64,000 nucleotides of DNA, taken from NCBI RefSeq assembly GCF_000813145.1, contig NZ_BAZF01000007.1, positions 164,489-228,488 of the forward strand. The letters run 5' to 3'. Below the pieces are notes generated by a model, which saw nothing but the letters and a program-made list of their open reading frames with translations, was not told the origin of the DNA and did not search any database. Numbering within the stretch: the stretch's first letter is position 1; every line of letters starts with the position of its first letter. Both the position numbers and the translations under genes were made by a program. The DNA comes from Geobacter sp. OR-1 (lineage in GTDB: Bacteria; Desulfobacterota; Desulfuromonadia; Geobacterales; DSM-12255). Shown here piece after piece: positions 51,831 through 60,586 of the stretch.

Positions 51831-52904
51831 ATGCACATGGCAGATGCGCTGATTTCACCGGCTGTAGGCGGTGTCATGTGGGCGGCAAGCGCCGGGACAA
51901 TCGTTTACTGCTCAGCCAAGGTGAAGAATGAGATGGATAGCGGCAAAGTCCCGCTCATGGGGGTTCTGGGGGCATTCATCTTTGCAGCCCAGATGATCAA
52001 TTTCACCATCCCTGCCACTGGCTCCAGCGGCCATCTGGGCGGGGGCATGATACTGTCGATCCTTTTGGGGCCTTATGCCTCTTTCTTAACCATTGCGTCG
52101 GTGCTGGTGGTTCAGGCGCTGTTTTTTGCCGATGGCGGACTGCTGGCGCTCGGCTGCAACATTTTCAATCTCGGGATATTCCCGGCGTTTATTGCCTACC
52201 CTTTGATCTATAAAAAGATTGCCGCTACCAACGCTACCCAGGGGAAGATAACTGTTGCGGCCATCGCTTCAGCCGTTGTCGGCCTCCAGCTCGGCGCGCT
52301 CGGCGTCGTCCTTGAAACCGTTGCCTCGGGCATCTCCTCCCTGCCGTTCACTACCTTTGTGGCTCTCATGCAGCCGATCCACCTCGCAATCGGAATTGTC
52401 GAAGGAGTCGTGACCGCGGCAGTGGTATCGTTCGTATTCAGAGCCAGGCCCGAGATAATCCAGGGTGCGCAGGATGATACCCCGGCCAGGGGGATGGCAA
52501 TGAAACATATCGTTTTTGCGTTTCTGGCAATATCGATTCTGGCAGGTGGTATCGTGTCGCGGTTTGCATCCGAAAAACCGGACGGCTTGGAATGGTCGAT
52601 CGCCAAGATTACCGGCAAGGAAGAGCTCGAAGGGAGCAATGGCGGCGTTCATGCGGCTCTGGCACGGCTTCAGGAACGACTGGCCTTCCTGCCGGATTAC
52701 TCCTTCAAAAAACATGACAAAGAAGCCAAGGCGGCAACAATCGATGCGGCAGCCAATAAAACCGCCCCGGAGGCAACCGGCGAAAATAGAGAAAATGGCA
52801 GCGACCCCGCCAGCAGTCTATCTGGGATCACCGGCGGCCTGATCACCCTGTTGATCGTTTTTGCCATCGGTTATTTCCTGAAGCGGCGGTCCCGGGTGGT
52901 CTGA
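51831..52904 (+). CDS. nikMN: NikMN, fused nickel ECF transporter substrate-binding component
   Basis: Substrate-specific membrane part of an energy-coupling-factor Ni(II)/Co(II) transporter. The 357-residue product begins MHMADALISP, with the N-terminal His residue conserved in CbiM/NikM that binds the metal, about seven membrane helices, then after ~residue 230 the NikN-type PDGLEW motif (ASEKPDGLEWSIAKITG) and a final helix (GGLITLLIVFAIGYFL). So NikM and NikN are one polypeptide. The ATG at 51831 has CGGGGGATTTTCAG upstream. First gene of the nik operon; nikR is encoded 4 kb away. Confidence 0.92.
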   Translation: MHMADALISPAVGGVMWAASAGTIVYCSAKVKNEMDSGKVPLMGVLGAFIFAAQMINFTIPATGSSGHLGGGMILSILLGPYASFLTIASVLVVQALFFADGGLLALGCNIFNLGIFPAFIAYPLIYKKIAATNATQGKITVAAIASAVVGLQLGALGVVLETVASGISSLPFTTFVALMQPIHLAIGIVEGVVTAAVVSFVFRARPEIIQGAQDDTPARGMAMKHIVFAFLAISILAGGIVSRFASEKPDGLEWSIAKITGKEELEGSNGGVHAALARLQERLAFLPDYSFKKHDKEAKAATIDAAANKTAPEATGENRENGSDPASSLSGITGGLITLLIVFAIGYFLKRRSRVV

Positions 52905-53002
52905 GCCAACAACGGGATGGCCGGCAAATATGCAGTATTTGTTGCAAATCATTGCATCTGTGTAAATATACTTATGTGATTAATTTCCTCGATGGAGGCG
53001 CC

Positions 53003-54421
53003 ATGAAATCCGTAATGTGCCGCATGCTGTTTTTGCATGTCTGTGTGCTGCTCATATTTGTCCTCGCGCCCTCTGCCTTTGCTCTTCATCCCGCAGCCAA
53101 GATTCCCGACAAGGTTTACTCCTCCCACCAGTCATGTCGCGTCATGCTCGACATTGCCAAGAAATACAAGCTTGAAGGGGTCTTTTCAAAAGAGTTCGAG
53201 GAGGGAAAACTCTGCCTGGTCCGGATGGATCTGGCGGCATCCCTGCATCTCATGGAGGAGAAACTGGCTGAAAAGGTTGTGAAGGAAGGGGCCGAATCGG
53301 TCTCCCGGGACGACCTCTCCAGTTTGGCCGAGATCGAGGACGAGCTTCGGACCGAGATGCTGATGGTGCGTACGCGCACTTTCCAGGCCAGGAACGAGGG
53401 GCTCGGCACAGCACTCTATCCGTTGACAAAAAATATCTCCATAAGCGGCTCTATGGTGGGGGCATTCCAGAATACGATCGGCAACCGGCAGCAGAAGGAC
53501 GGCGGCGACGCGGTCGGCCGCGGGGACCTGGTATTCAATTTCAGGATCACTGACAGCACTATTGCCGTGATCAACATCCGGGCCGAAGGTGGCAAAGGGA
53601 TCGACTCACGGATCGCCAACCTTGGCGGACTGAACGGCATTGCCACGGCTGACGGCGACAATGTCCGGTTCTACAAGGCGTTCGTCGAGCAGTCCCTGTT
53701 TGACGACCGGCTGATCGCCACCATCGGCAAGATTTCCATCACCGACTACTTTGACAACAACACGGCCGCCAATGACGAAACCAGCCAGTTCCTTGCCACT
53801 CCTTTCATCAATGCCCCGGCTGTCTCTTTCCCGTATAACGGCCCGGGTGCCCGCATCCACGCCAAGCTGGGAGACACCCTGACCTTCGGAATCGGCTACA
53901 CAAGCAGCAGCGCCACTGGCGACAACATTACCTCGAACGGTTTTGGTATTGCCGAGCTTGACGCCAAGATCAAAGTCGGCGAACTGCAGGGCAATTACCG
54001 GGTCTACGGCGCAGTGGACGGGGCAAAACCGGACAACACCCTAAAATTGCAGAACCGGAATGCCTACAACGCCGGCATCAGCATTGATCAGCAGCTGACC
54101 GAAAAGCTCATTGTTTTCGGACGGTTTGCGCAGCGGGAAAAGAATGTCTACACGGCTTCCAGAAGCTGGAGCGCCGGGGTTCAGTATGCCGGACCGATCC
54201 CGGGGCGCAGTGACGACATTTTTGCCGTCGCCTATGGCCAGATTGCCGGGTCGGGCGGATTCCTGTCCGCGCAGGAAAAACTGGTAGAAACGTACTACAG
54301 CATCAAGCTCCACGAAAAGATCAACATGGTGCCGATTTTCCAGTATATCATGCAGCCGGCCGGCAGCAGGGGAGCTGACAATGTCGCAGTACTCGGCATC
54401 AGGTCCCAGGTCACGTTCTGA
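53003..54421 (+). CDS. Outer-membrane porin inside the nickel-uptake operon
   Basis: Predicted outer-membrane channel for nickel entry. The 472-residue product has a signal peptide (FLHVCVLLIFVLAPSAFA), a helical region at residues ~25-130 that resembles SLH/coiled-coil parts of cyanobacterial and Geobacter porins (SCRVMLDIAKKYKLEGVFSKEF, then KLAEKVVKEG), and a C-terminal beta-barrel (SGSMVGAFQNTIGN to AVLGIRSQVTF, aromatic-ending). The ATG at 53003 has GATGGAGGCGCC upstream; TTGTTG and TAAATA at about 52940-52965 may form an internal promoter. Specificity is inferred only from position between nikMN and nikQ. Confidence 0.78.
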   Translation: MKSVMCRMLFLHVCVLLIFVLAPSAFALHPAAKIPDKVYSSHQSCRVMLDIAKKYKLEGVFSKEFEEGKLCLVRMDLAASLHLMEEKLAEKVVKEGAESVSRDDLSSLAEIEDELRTEMLMVRTRTFQARNEGLGTALYPLTKNISISGSMVGAFQNTIGNRQQKDGGDAVGRGDLVFNFRITDSTIAVINIRAEGGKGIDSRIANLGGLNGIATADGDNVRFYKAFVEQSLFDDRLIATIGKISITDYFDNNTAANDETSQFLATPFINAPAVSFPYNGPGARIHAKLGDTLTFGIGYTSSSATGDNITSNGFGIAELDAKIKVGELQGNYRVYGAVDGAKPDNTLKLQNRNAYNAGISIDQQLTEKLIVFGRFAQREKNVYTASRSWSAGVQYAGPIPGRSDDIFAVAYGQIAGSGGFLSAQEKLVETYYSIKLHEKINMVPIFQYIMQPAGSRGADNVAVLGIRSQVTF

Positions 54422-54482
54422 CTTGAACCAGGCCCGGATATCGTGTAAAGATCTCAACACCTGACAACTTCGGAAATGGAAG

Positions 54483-54504
54483 GGGAGAGGCTCAAACCTC
54501 TCCC
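54483..54504 (+). other. Stem-loop before nikQ
   Basis: GGGAGAGG and CCTCTCCC form a perfect 8-bp stem around CTCAAA, followed only by TTGTTC. It sits between the porin stop and the nikQ start. It could be a leaky terminator or processing site reducing transporter mRNA relative to porin mRNA. Confidence 0.45.
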
Positions 54505-54523
54505 TTGTTCAGTTAAGAGGCTT

Positions 54524-55336
54524 ATGCTCTCCATCGACGGCGCCATCCTCGATTTCAAACAGCTCGACCTGCTGGCAAACGGCGACAGCAGCCTGCACCG
54601 CCTTGATCCCCGCGCCAAGGTTCTGGCAACTTTGATTTTCATCATCTCGGTGGTGTCGTTCGGCAAATACGAACTATCCGCTCTGCTCTCCTTCTTCATC
54701 TTCCCTGCGGTCCTGATCGGGATTGCAAACCTGCCGGCCGGTTTCATTCTCCGCAAGGCGATCCTGGTGCTCCCCTTTGCCTTTGTCGTCGGGTTGTTCA
54801 ATCCGGTCCTGGACCGGGCGCCGCTGGTCACGGTCGGCACAATGGTCATCTCCGGCGGCATCGTGTCCTGGATCGCAATCATGGCAAAGGCGATGCTCAC
54901 CGTCACCGCTGCGCTCATCCTGGTGGCGATCACCGGCTTCCCCGCAATCTGCCGGGCGCTCGAACAGATGGGAACACCGCAGGCGTTCGTCATCCAGCTG
55001 ATGTTTCTCTACCGTTACATCTTCGTGCTTACCGAGGAGGCGGGACGGACGTCCCGTGCCCGTCAGCTCCGGGCCTGCGGCAAAAAAGGGCTGGGCATTG
55101 CCAGTTACGGCTCGATGATCGGCCACCTGCTGCTCAGGACCTGGCAACGGGCAGAGCGGGTCCATATGGCGATGATTGCCCGCGGTTTCGACGGCGAGTT
55201 TCACACCAGGCAGCTCGCCCGCTTCGGCATGGCTGAAGCCGTCTTTCTGATCGGCTGGGGTGTCCTGTTTGTCACCTTCAGACTCTACAACCTCCCGCAA
55301 CTGCTCGGAGGTTTAATTACCGGGATTCTTTCATGA
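54524..55336 (+). CDS. nikQ: NikQ/CbiQ, ECF transporter T component
   Basis: Membrane coupling component of the nickel ECF transporter. The 270-residue product has about five membrane helices and the two coupling-helix motifs with Ala-Arg-Gly/Ala-Arg pattern: SRARQLRACGKKG and MAMIARGFDGEF, which contact the ATPase. The start ATG at 54524 is preceded by AAGAGGCTT; an earlier in-frame ATG (54476) overlaps the stem-loop. It overlaps nikO by 4 nt (ATGA), so the two are translated together. Confidence 0.92.
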   Translation: MLSIDGAILDFKQLDLLANGDSSLHRLDPRAKVLATLIFIISVVSFGKYELSALLSFFIFPAVLIGIANLPAGFILRKAILVLPFAFVVGLFNPVLDRAPLVTVGTMVISGGIVSWIAIMAKAMLTVTAALILVAITGFPAICRALEQMGTPQAFVIQLMFLYRYIFVLTEEAGRTSRARQLRACGKKGLGIASYGSMIGHLLLRTWQRAERVHMAMIARGFDGEFHTRQLARFGMAEAVFLIGWGVLFVTFRLYNLPQLLGGLITGILS

Positions 55337-56172
55337 GCCATCATATCGTTGAGGTGAAAAACCTCCGCCACACCTACCCCGACGGCACCGTTGCCCTAAA
55401 AGACATCTCCTTCCGTATCACCCACGGCGAATCGGTCGGGATCATCGGCGCCAACGGCGCCGGCAAATCCACGCTGCTGCTCCATCTCAACGGCTATCTG
55501 ACGCCGACATCTGGCACGATAAGAATCGGCGACTTCCCGCTGACCAAGGGGACCCTCCCGGAAATCCGCCGGACCGTGGGGATGGTGTTTCAGGACCCGG
55601 ACGATCAGCTGTTCATGCCGACGGTATTCGAAGATGTCGCCTTTGGCCCGCTCAACCTCGGCTTCACCGCCGGCGATGCCGAACAGTGCGTGATGGCGGC
55701 GCTGGCACGGGTAGATGCGACCCACCTGAAGGACAAGCCGCCGTATCATCTCTCCGGTGGGGAAAAGAAGCGGGTCGCCATCGCCACCGTGCTGTCGATG
55801 TCACCCGACATCCTGGTCATGGACGAGCCGACCAACGGGCTGGACCCGTTTGCGCGGCGGCAGCTGATGGGACTTATGCGGGAGTTCCAGCATACGAGGA
55901 TCATCACCAGTCATGATCTCGACATGGTGGTGGAGCTATGCAGCAGGGTCATTGTCCTGAAGGATGGCGAGGTGAGGGCGGACGGGCTGTCACGCGACAT
56001 TTTCGGAGATCACGAACTGCTGGCCGAATGCCGGCTGGAAAAACCGCTCTCGATGCAGGGATGCCCCGTCTGTTCCGGCCGGGTTCCGGTCTTCACGCCC
56101 GATGACTCGGATCATCACCACCATCACGACCACCCCCATGACCATCATCACAGCCACCACCACAAGCATTAA
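55333..56172 (+). CDS. nikO: NikO/CbiO, ECF transporter ATPase with His-rich tail
   Basis: Energizing ABC ATPase of the nickel transporter. The 279-residue product has Walker A GANGAGKST (39-47), signature LSGGEKKR (140-147), Walker B LVMDEP (161-166) and the H-loop His in ITSHDLDMVVEL. The last ~20 residues are extraordinarily His-rich (14 His in 20 residues with Asp, Pro, Ser and Lys between), a probable nickel-binding or storage tail found in some metal transport proteins. The motifs are intact. Converges on the SDR gene, 11 nt away. Confidence 0.94.
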   Translation: MSHHIVEVKNLRHTYPDGTVALKDISFRITHGESVGIIGANGAGKSTLLLHLNGYLTPTSGTIRIGDFPLTKGTLPEIRRTVGMVFQDPDDQLFMPTVFEDVAFGPLNLGFTAGDAEQCVMAALARVDATHLKDKPPYHLSGGEKKRVAIATVLSMSPDILVMDEPTNGLDPFARRQLMGLMREFQHTRIITSHDLDMVVELCSRVIVLKDGEVRADGLSRDIFGDHELLAECRLEKPLSMQGCPVCSGRVPVFTPDDSDHHHHHDHPHDHHHSHHHKH

Positions 56173-56183
56173 CTGCAGAGGCC

Positions 56184-57071
56184 TCAATTCGCCTGCAGAT
56201 ATGAGGCGATACCCTCCCCAAACCTTGTCGGCGTAAAGCCGAACGTCTCCTGCCAGGAACCGTCGCAAATGCTCTCTTCGATGAGCATCTGGATCTGATC
56301 CAGGGTTACAGGATAGATCGGGAACTGCTCCAGCAGCGCTGTGGCCAGCTTCATCAACAGCAACGGGTTTTTCATCTTTACCGGTCTGCTTCTCCCCACA
56401 GCAGTGGCGATCGTGTCGATCAGCTCAAGATAGGTCAGCCGATCCGGCCCGCACAATTCGTAGGCATTCCCCACGGTTTCGGGCATTGCCAGGGCCTTGA
56501 CAAAACAACGGGCCACATCCTTGACAAATATCGGCTGCAACCGGTATTTACCGTCGCCGATGACCGGCACAACCGGGAGCTTCCTGATCTGGTCCGCAAC
56601 CATGTTGACGAACGCATCGCCAGGGCCGAAGATCAGAGAAGGCCGGAAGATCGTCCATTCCAGGCCGGAGCCGCGCACCAGTTCCTCGGCCCGCCACTTG
56701 GTCCGGTGGTACTGCGACACCGCGTTCGGCCGCGACCCGAGCGCCGACATCTGCAGATAACGCCTTATGCCGACCTTTTCGGCAGCGGCAACCATGTTCC
56801 GCGTCGCTTCGACATGCAGCTTCTCGAACGTTACCCCGCGGCCGGCAAACTCCCGGATAATGCCGATCAGGTTGATCACCGCGTCGCAGCCCGCAACGCT
56901 GCCGCAAAAGCTGTCGAGATCGGCCGCATCCCCCTCCACCTGCTCCATGCCGTCCGGACCATGGTCACGGCGCCGATGTACGAGCAGCCTTACACTATGG
57001 CCGGATTCGCGCAAAGTTTCGCACAGAACCGTACCGACGAACCCTGTCCCACCGGCGACGAATATCTTCAT
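56184..57071 (-). CDS. NAD(P)-binding SDR, NDUFA9-like
   Basis: Atypical short-chain dehydrogenase-like protein. The 295-residue product begins MKIFVAGGTGFVGTVLCETL with the NAD(P)-binding GGTGFVG, and then has INLIGIIRE and an SDR-type Y/K pair in SQYHRTKWRAEELV. This pattern is typical for NDUFA9-type or complex I-linked SDR proteins and for NAD-dependent epimerases of the NmrA type. No substrate is obvious. It is divergent from the rubrerythrin-like gene. Confidence 0.8.
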   Translation of the reverse strand: MKIFVAGGTGFVGTVLCETLRESGHSVRLLVHRRRDHGPDGMEQVEGDAADLDSFCGSVAGCDAVINLIGIIREFAGRGVTFEKLHVEATRNMVAAAEKVGIRRYLQMSALGSRPNAVSQYHRTKWRAEELVRGSGLEWTIFRPSLIFGPGDAFVNMVADQIRKLPVVPVIGDGKYRLQPIFVKDVARCFVKALAMPETVGNAYELCGPDRLTYLELIDTIATAVGRSRPVKMKNPLLLMKLATALLEQFPIYPVTLDQIQMLIEESICDGSWQETFGFTPTRFGEGIASYLQAN

Positions 57072-57238
57072 TATCGACTCCCGCGTCCTTGATTGACTCC
57101 TATTCTGTTATTTTATCGCACCCTGCCTTTATGACCAGCCTGCGCCCGAGTCGAAGCGCCAATGTATACAATCATGCTTGTGCTTCAGGGGCAATTGTGC
57201 TAAAAAATTCTAAATTTTACCGGCAGGAGGAGCAATTA

Positions 57239-57709
57239 ATGAGCGATCAGGTATGCTATACCTTTGAAGCCGCAATCGAGATGGCGATACAGATGGAAGA
57301 AGAGGGGTTCAGAAACTACCTTAATTCCATTCGGATATTGAAAAACAAGGGCGCGAAGGAGATCCTCCGGGACTCGGCCCTGGACGAACTGAACCATAAA
57401 CAGGAATTGGAAAAAGCCCTGCTTCTGGGGCAGATGGGAAGCGGCGAGGAGATGGCCCAACCGGTGCCGACCATGAACCTCGACTACGTGCTGCCGAAAA
57501 AGGAGTTGAGTCCGGATTCCGACGGTCGTGAGGCGCTGGCATATGCCATTCACCTGGAGAAAGGCGCCATCGACTTCTATAAAAGGTTGTCCGAAGGTTG
57601 TTCCGGGGCACCGAACGCCAAGCTCTTCCAGCGGCTGCTTGCCGACGAGAGCAGGCATCTGCAGAGCCTGGAAGACCTTTACGAGCAGCACTTCATGACC
57701 GAAAACTGA
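57239..57709 (+). CDS. Rubrerythrin-like ferritin-family protein
   Basis: Predicted diiron protein. The 156-residue product forms a four-helix bundle with paired ExxH-type metal ligands: FEAAIEMAIQMEEEGFRNYLNSI, DELNHKQELEKALLLG, then IHLEKGAIDFYKRLSEG and ADESRHLQSLEDLYEQHF. No rubredoxin domain follows. The ATG at 57239 has GGCAGGAGGAGCAATTA upstream; a longer in-frame start at 57089 is not supported. It ends before a bidirectional terminator. Role in oxidative-stress protection is inferred from the family. Confidence 0.88.
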   Translation: MSDQVCYTFEAAIEMAIQMEEEGFRNYLNSIRILKNKGAKEILRDSALDELNHKQELEKALLLGQMGSGEEMAQPVPTMNLDYVLPKKELSPDSDGREALAYAIHLEKGAIDFYKRLSEGCSGAPNAKLFQRLLADESRHLQSLEDLYEQHFMTEN

Positions 57710-57734
57710 CCCTTGGGTTTCAATGGATTCAAAC

Positions 57735-57762
57735 AAAAAAGCCTGCTTGCGCAGGCTTTTTT
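57735..57762. terminator. Bidirectional Rho-independent terminator
   Basis: AAAAAAGCCTGC-TTGC-GCAGGCTTTTTT is a symmetrical stem-loop with A and T runs on both sides, located in the 56-nt gap between the rubrerythrin-like gene (plus) and the aldehyde:ferredoxin oxidoreductase gene (minus). It serves both converging transcripts. Confidence 0.95.
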
Positions 57763-57765
57763 CAT

Positions 57766-59943
57766 TTACTGGAGTTCTTTCAGCCTCTCCTTGGTCTCTT
57801 CGGTCAGAAACGCCCAGAGCCCCAGGTACTTGAGTTCGGACTTTGTCGGAATTCCGTTGGAATTCCAGCCGCGTTCTTCGTAGTAGACCTGGATGAGCTT
57901 CTTCAGCTCCCCCTTGCGGTAGTTCATCAGAACCTCGCGCTTTTCCGCGGTCGACATCTGCCCGACCCCTGCCAGCGCTTTGTCGAGGATGCGTGCAACC
58001 TCGGCGTCGTTGTAATCTGCCTCTGCCTCGTACAGTGAATCCTCCGTAGGACCGATGGCCCGGTCAGGAATCCAGTCGTGCTTTGCAGCGTCCGCGCCGA
58101 ATCTCATCACGTTCATAACCCGCTGCAGGTTTATGTCCCGGTCGGTCTGTTCGAAGATCTCCTCCCAGGTGAGGCTGGTGCCGAGCATGGCATTGTAGAA
58201 GTCGGCGTAGATCTCCTGGGATGCGGGATTGATATGAACATCGGTATCGGTCCGTTTGGCCGATTCGGGGTTGAAGACATCGACCCAGGGCAGCTTGCAA
58301 AGCCCCAGGTTGTCGTTCCCGAGCCTCACCCTCGGATAGGCCATCAAGGCCCTCGCCTTGTCCTTGAAGGTCGGAAATGCGCCGAGCAGGTCGGCCTTTA
58401 TCAGCCAGGCAGCGGCGTGATGGGCGCCGATATCGCTGGCAGCCGCGTATGATCCCTGCATGGAAAGAGAGCGGTGGGTGCGATAGAACGAGAACGGGAG
58501 CCCCTTGGTCTGCATGGCGAACAGTTTCAGCTCCGGTCTGGGATCAATGCCGGTCCTTGCCTGATAACGCTCGGCAACCCAGTCGAAAAGCGGGAGCATC
58601 CCCTGGCCGGCAACCCTTGCCACCTCGGACTCGCCGTGGGCAAGCCGGTGCATGAAGGTGAGAGCGGCGGCTTCATCGCCCCAGGTCAGTTCCAGGCCGT
58701 CGGTATCCTCCCTGGTGAGAAAGCCGCGCTGAAAGCACTCCATCAGGAAGGCCATGATTGTTGCGGTCGATATCGTGTCAAAGGCGTAGTTGTCGCAGTG
58801 CCAGTTGGCCTCAAGGATGAATTCGGCACTCCAGATCCCCAAGTTGGAACCGAACCCCGCCGCAGTCTCGTATTCCGGGCCATCCACCCAGACCTTCTGC
58901 CCGGCATGGGCACCGGATTTGAGCGTCACCCACCCACCCTTGGTGCACTGCAGGTTGCACCCGGGGAAACATCCGTCCATCCCCTTGTGCTCGAAAAGAT
59001 TCTCCGCGTAAAACTTGCCGCAGATCAGGTGGGCGCGGTCGTCAGACCCGGCCTGGAAATTGTTCACCGGCAGGGACTGGTACTCCGGCTTGCTCATGAA
59101 CGTAATCAGCCCGGCACTCCCTTTGCGTGACATCTTCAGCGACTGGGGATCAACCTCCTTGACCACCTTGTGCAGTCTCGCGCCGGCCGCCTTCGCCTTC
59201 CCCCAGTCAGCAGCGCCGTAGGGGTTTTCGCCATGGGGATATTCGGCAATGACGATAATGGCGCGAATCCCTTTGTCGTGCATGACCGAGCCGATACCGG
59301 TCCTCCCGGCCTGTTTTGTCCGGTAAATGCCCTTGCCGCCGGGCTTGGGCTTGGTAACATCGAAATAATGACTGTTTATGCAGCCGTAGTTGGTATTGGC
59401 AGCGCCGATGCCGGTTGACATGAAGGCGATGTTCCTCCTGTCGTACCCCTCAGCCGTAAATCTCGAATCAATGTCGCGCTCGAGGTCGAAAGCCTCATCG
59501 TCGGCCGGCGCATCTTCTATGGTTATTTCTCCCTTGATGCCGTTAATCACAAGCATCAGGTCGCGGTCCGACTTTCCGGTTACCTTCAAGGCGTCAAACC
59601 CCGCGTACTTCATGAACGCCCCGAAGTACCCGCCGAAATTCGATACCCCCGGGATGCCGGTCAGCGGCGAAAGCGAGACCGCCATGGCCTTGGCTGTTCC
59701 GGGGAACTGAGGTATCCCTCCCAGCGGGCCATTGGCAAGAATCAACGGATTTTCCGGGTCATAGGCCTTTGTCTTCGCAGTGATGGCCCTGTGCAGCAGA
59801 TAGAGGCCAAGGCCACGCCCGCCGAGGAAGTAGTCCCGTACTTCCCGGTCCAGTTCCGGTGTCTCTATAACGCTGGTTGTAAGGTCAATGGTCAGAATCC
59901 TGTTGGCATAGCCGTGATCAAGGCTGGTCTTTGCATAGTTCAT
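57766..59943 (-). CDS. Aldehyde:ferredoxin oxidoreductase (tungsten-type), long form
   Basis: Oxidises aldehydes to acids with reduction of ferredoxin, using a tungsto-bispterin and a 4Fe-4S cluster. The 725-residue product has the AOR N-terminal fold (NRILTIDLTTSVIETPELDREVRDYFLGGRGLGLYLL), pterin-binding blocks (NGPLGG, FPGTAKAMAVSLSPLTG) and cluster Cys C325, C329 and C333 (CFPGCNLQC), with another in LGLCKLPW. The spacing CxxxCxxxC differs from the usual CxxCxxxC, and the length is ~100 residues above the archaeal AOR. ATG at 59943 has AAAGGGATCGAT upstream. No MoaD or maturation gene is adjacent. Confidence 0.88.
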   Translation of the reverse strand: MNYAKTSLDHGYANRILTIDLTTSVIETPELDREVRDYFLGGRGLGLYLLHRAITAKTKAYDPENPLILANGPLGGIPQFPGTAKAMAVSLSPLTGIPGVSNFGGYFGAFMKYAGFDALKVTGKSDRDLMLVINGIKGEITIEDAPADDEAFDLERDIDSRFTAEGYDRRNIAFMSTGIGAANTNYGCINSHYFDVTKPKPGGKGIYRTKQAGRTGIGSVMHDKGIRAIIVIAEYPHGENPYGAADWGKAKAAGARLHKVVKEVDPQSLKMSRKGSAGLITFMSKPEYQSLPVNNFQAGSDDRAHLICGKFYAENLFEHKGMDGCFPGCNLQCTKGGWVTLKSGAHAGQKVWVDGPEYETAAGFGSNLGIWSAEFILEANWHCDNYAFDTISTATIMAFLMECFQRGFLTREDTDGLELTWGDEAAALTFMHRLAHGESEVARVAGQGMLPLFDWVAERYQARTGIDPRPELKLFAMQTKGLPFSFYRTHRSLSMQGSYAAASDIGAHHAAAWLIKADLLGAFPTFKDKARALMAYPRVRLGNDNLGLCKLPWVDVFNPESAKRTDTDVHINPASQEIYADFYNAMLGTSLTWEEIFEQTDRDINLQRVMNVMRFGADAAKHDWIPDRAIGPTEDSLYEAEADYNDAEVARILDKALAGVGQMSTAEKREVLMNYRKGELKKLIQVYYEERGWNSNGIPTKSELKYLGLWAFLTEETKERLKELQ

Positions 59944-60064
59944 ATCGATCCCTTTGTACCGGGTGAATTTGAGCTGAAAAAAATATCACGACAACAAAAA
60001 GTACGCCAGCACTTCTTTGAAAATCTCTTCCCAGATGCAGATTTACATGCTATCTACCAACAAC

Positions 60065-60586
60065 ATGGAGACACGCAACAGATCGATTATTTTTCAGGGG
60101 CTGGTCGTAAACCTTGAGCAGATGGAGGTCAGGATCGGCGACAAGGGGTGGCACCCCTTCCAGATCGTTCGCCATCCCGGGGGGGCAGCGGTGCTGCCGT
60201 TGCACGACGACGGCACGGTCACCCTCATCCGCCAGCTTCGCCCCGCCATTGACGGCATCAGCCTGGAAATACCGGCCGGCAGGCTCGGCAAGGGCGAAGA
60301 TCCGGCAGAATGCGCCCGGCGGGAACTGCAGGAAGAGACCGGCCTGCGTAGCGCCGTGCTCGAACCGCTCGGTTTCATCTACCCGTCGCCGGGGGTGTTC
60401 GACGAGAAGATCTACCTTTTCCTTGCCCGGGGATTAACCCAGGGTGAGGCGGAACAGGAGCAGTTCGAAGACATCCATCCGGTCCGGGTTTCTCTGCCCG
60501 ATGCCTTGGCAATGGCCTGCGACGGCAGGATTGTGGACGGTAAGACCATTGCCGCCCTCATGCGGGCCGGCGGGAGACCCTCGTGA
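60065..60586 (+). CDS. Nudix hydrolase, ADP-ribose pyrophosphatase type
   Basis: Predicted nucleoside-diphosphate-sugar hydrolase. The product (about 173 residues) has the Nudix box GKGEDPAECARRELQEETGL (pattern GX5EX7REUXEEXGU satisfied), with the ADPRase features IPAGRLG before it and PSPGVFDEKIYLFLARGL after it. ATG at 60065 (METRNRS) is one of several in-frame choices (also 60047, 60035, 60017); none has a clear ribosome site, so the start is uncertain. The stop overlaps the RluA start by four bases. Confidence 0.85.
   Translation: METRNRSIIFQGLVVNLEQMEVRIGDKGWHPFQIVRHPGGAAVLPLHDDGTVTLIRQLRPAIDGISLEIPAGRLGKGEDPAECARRELQEETGLRSAVLEPLGFIYPSPGVFDEKIYLFLARGLTQGEAEQEQFEDIHPVRVSLPDALAMACDGRIVDGKTIAALMRAGGRPS

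Noticed and set aside
56173..56201. CTGCAG ... CTGCAG stem between nikO and the SDR gene as terminator
   Set aside because: The pairing is interrupted and there is no T run on either strand; part of it is inside the SDR gene.
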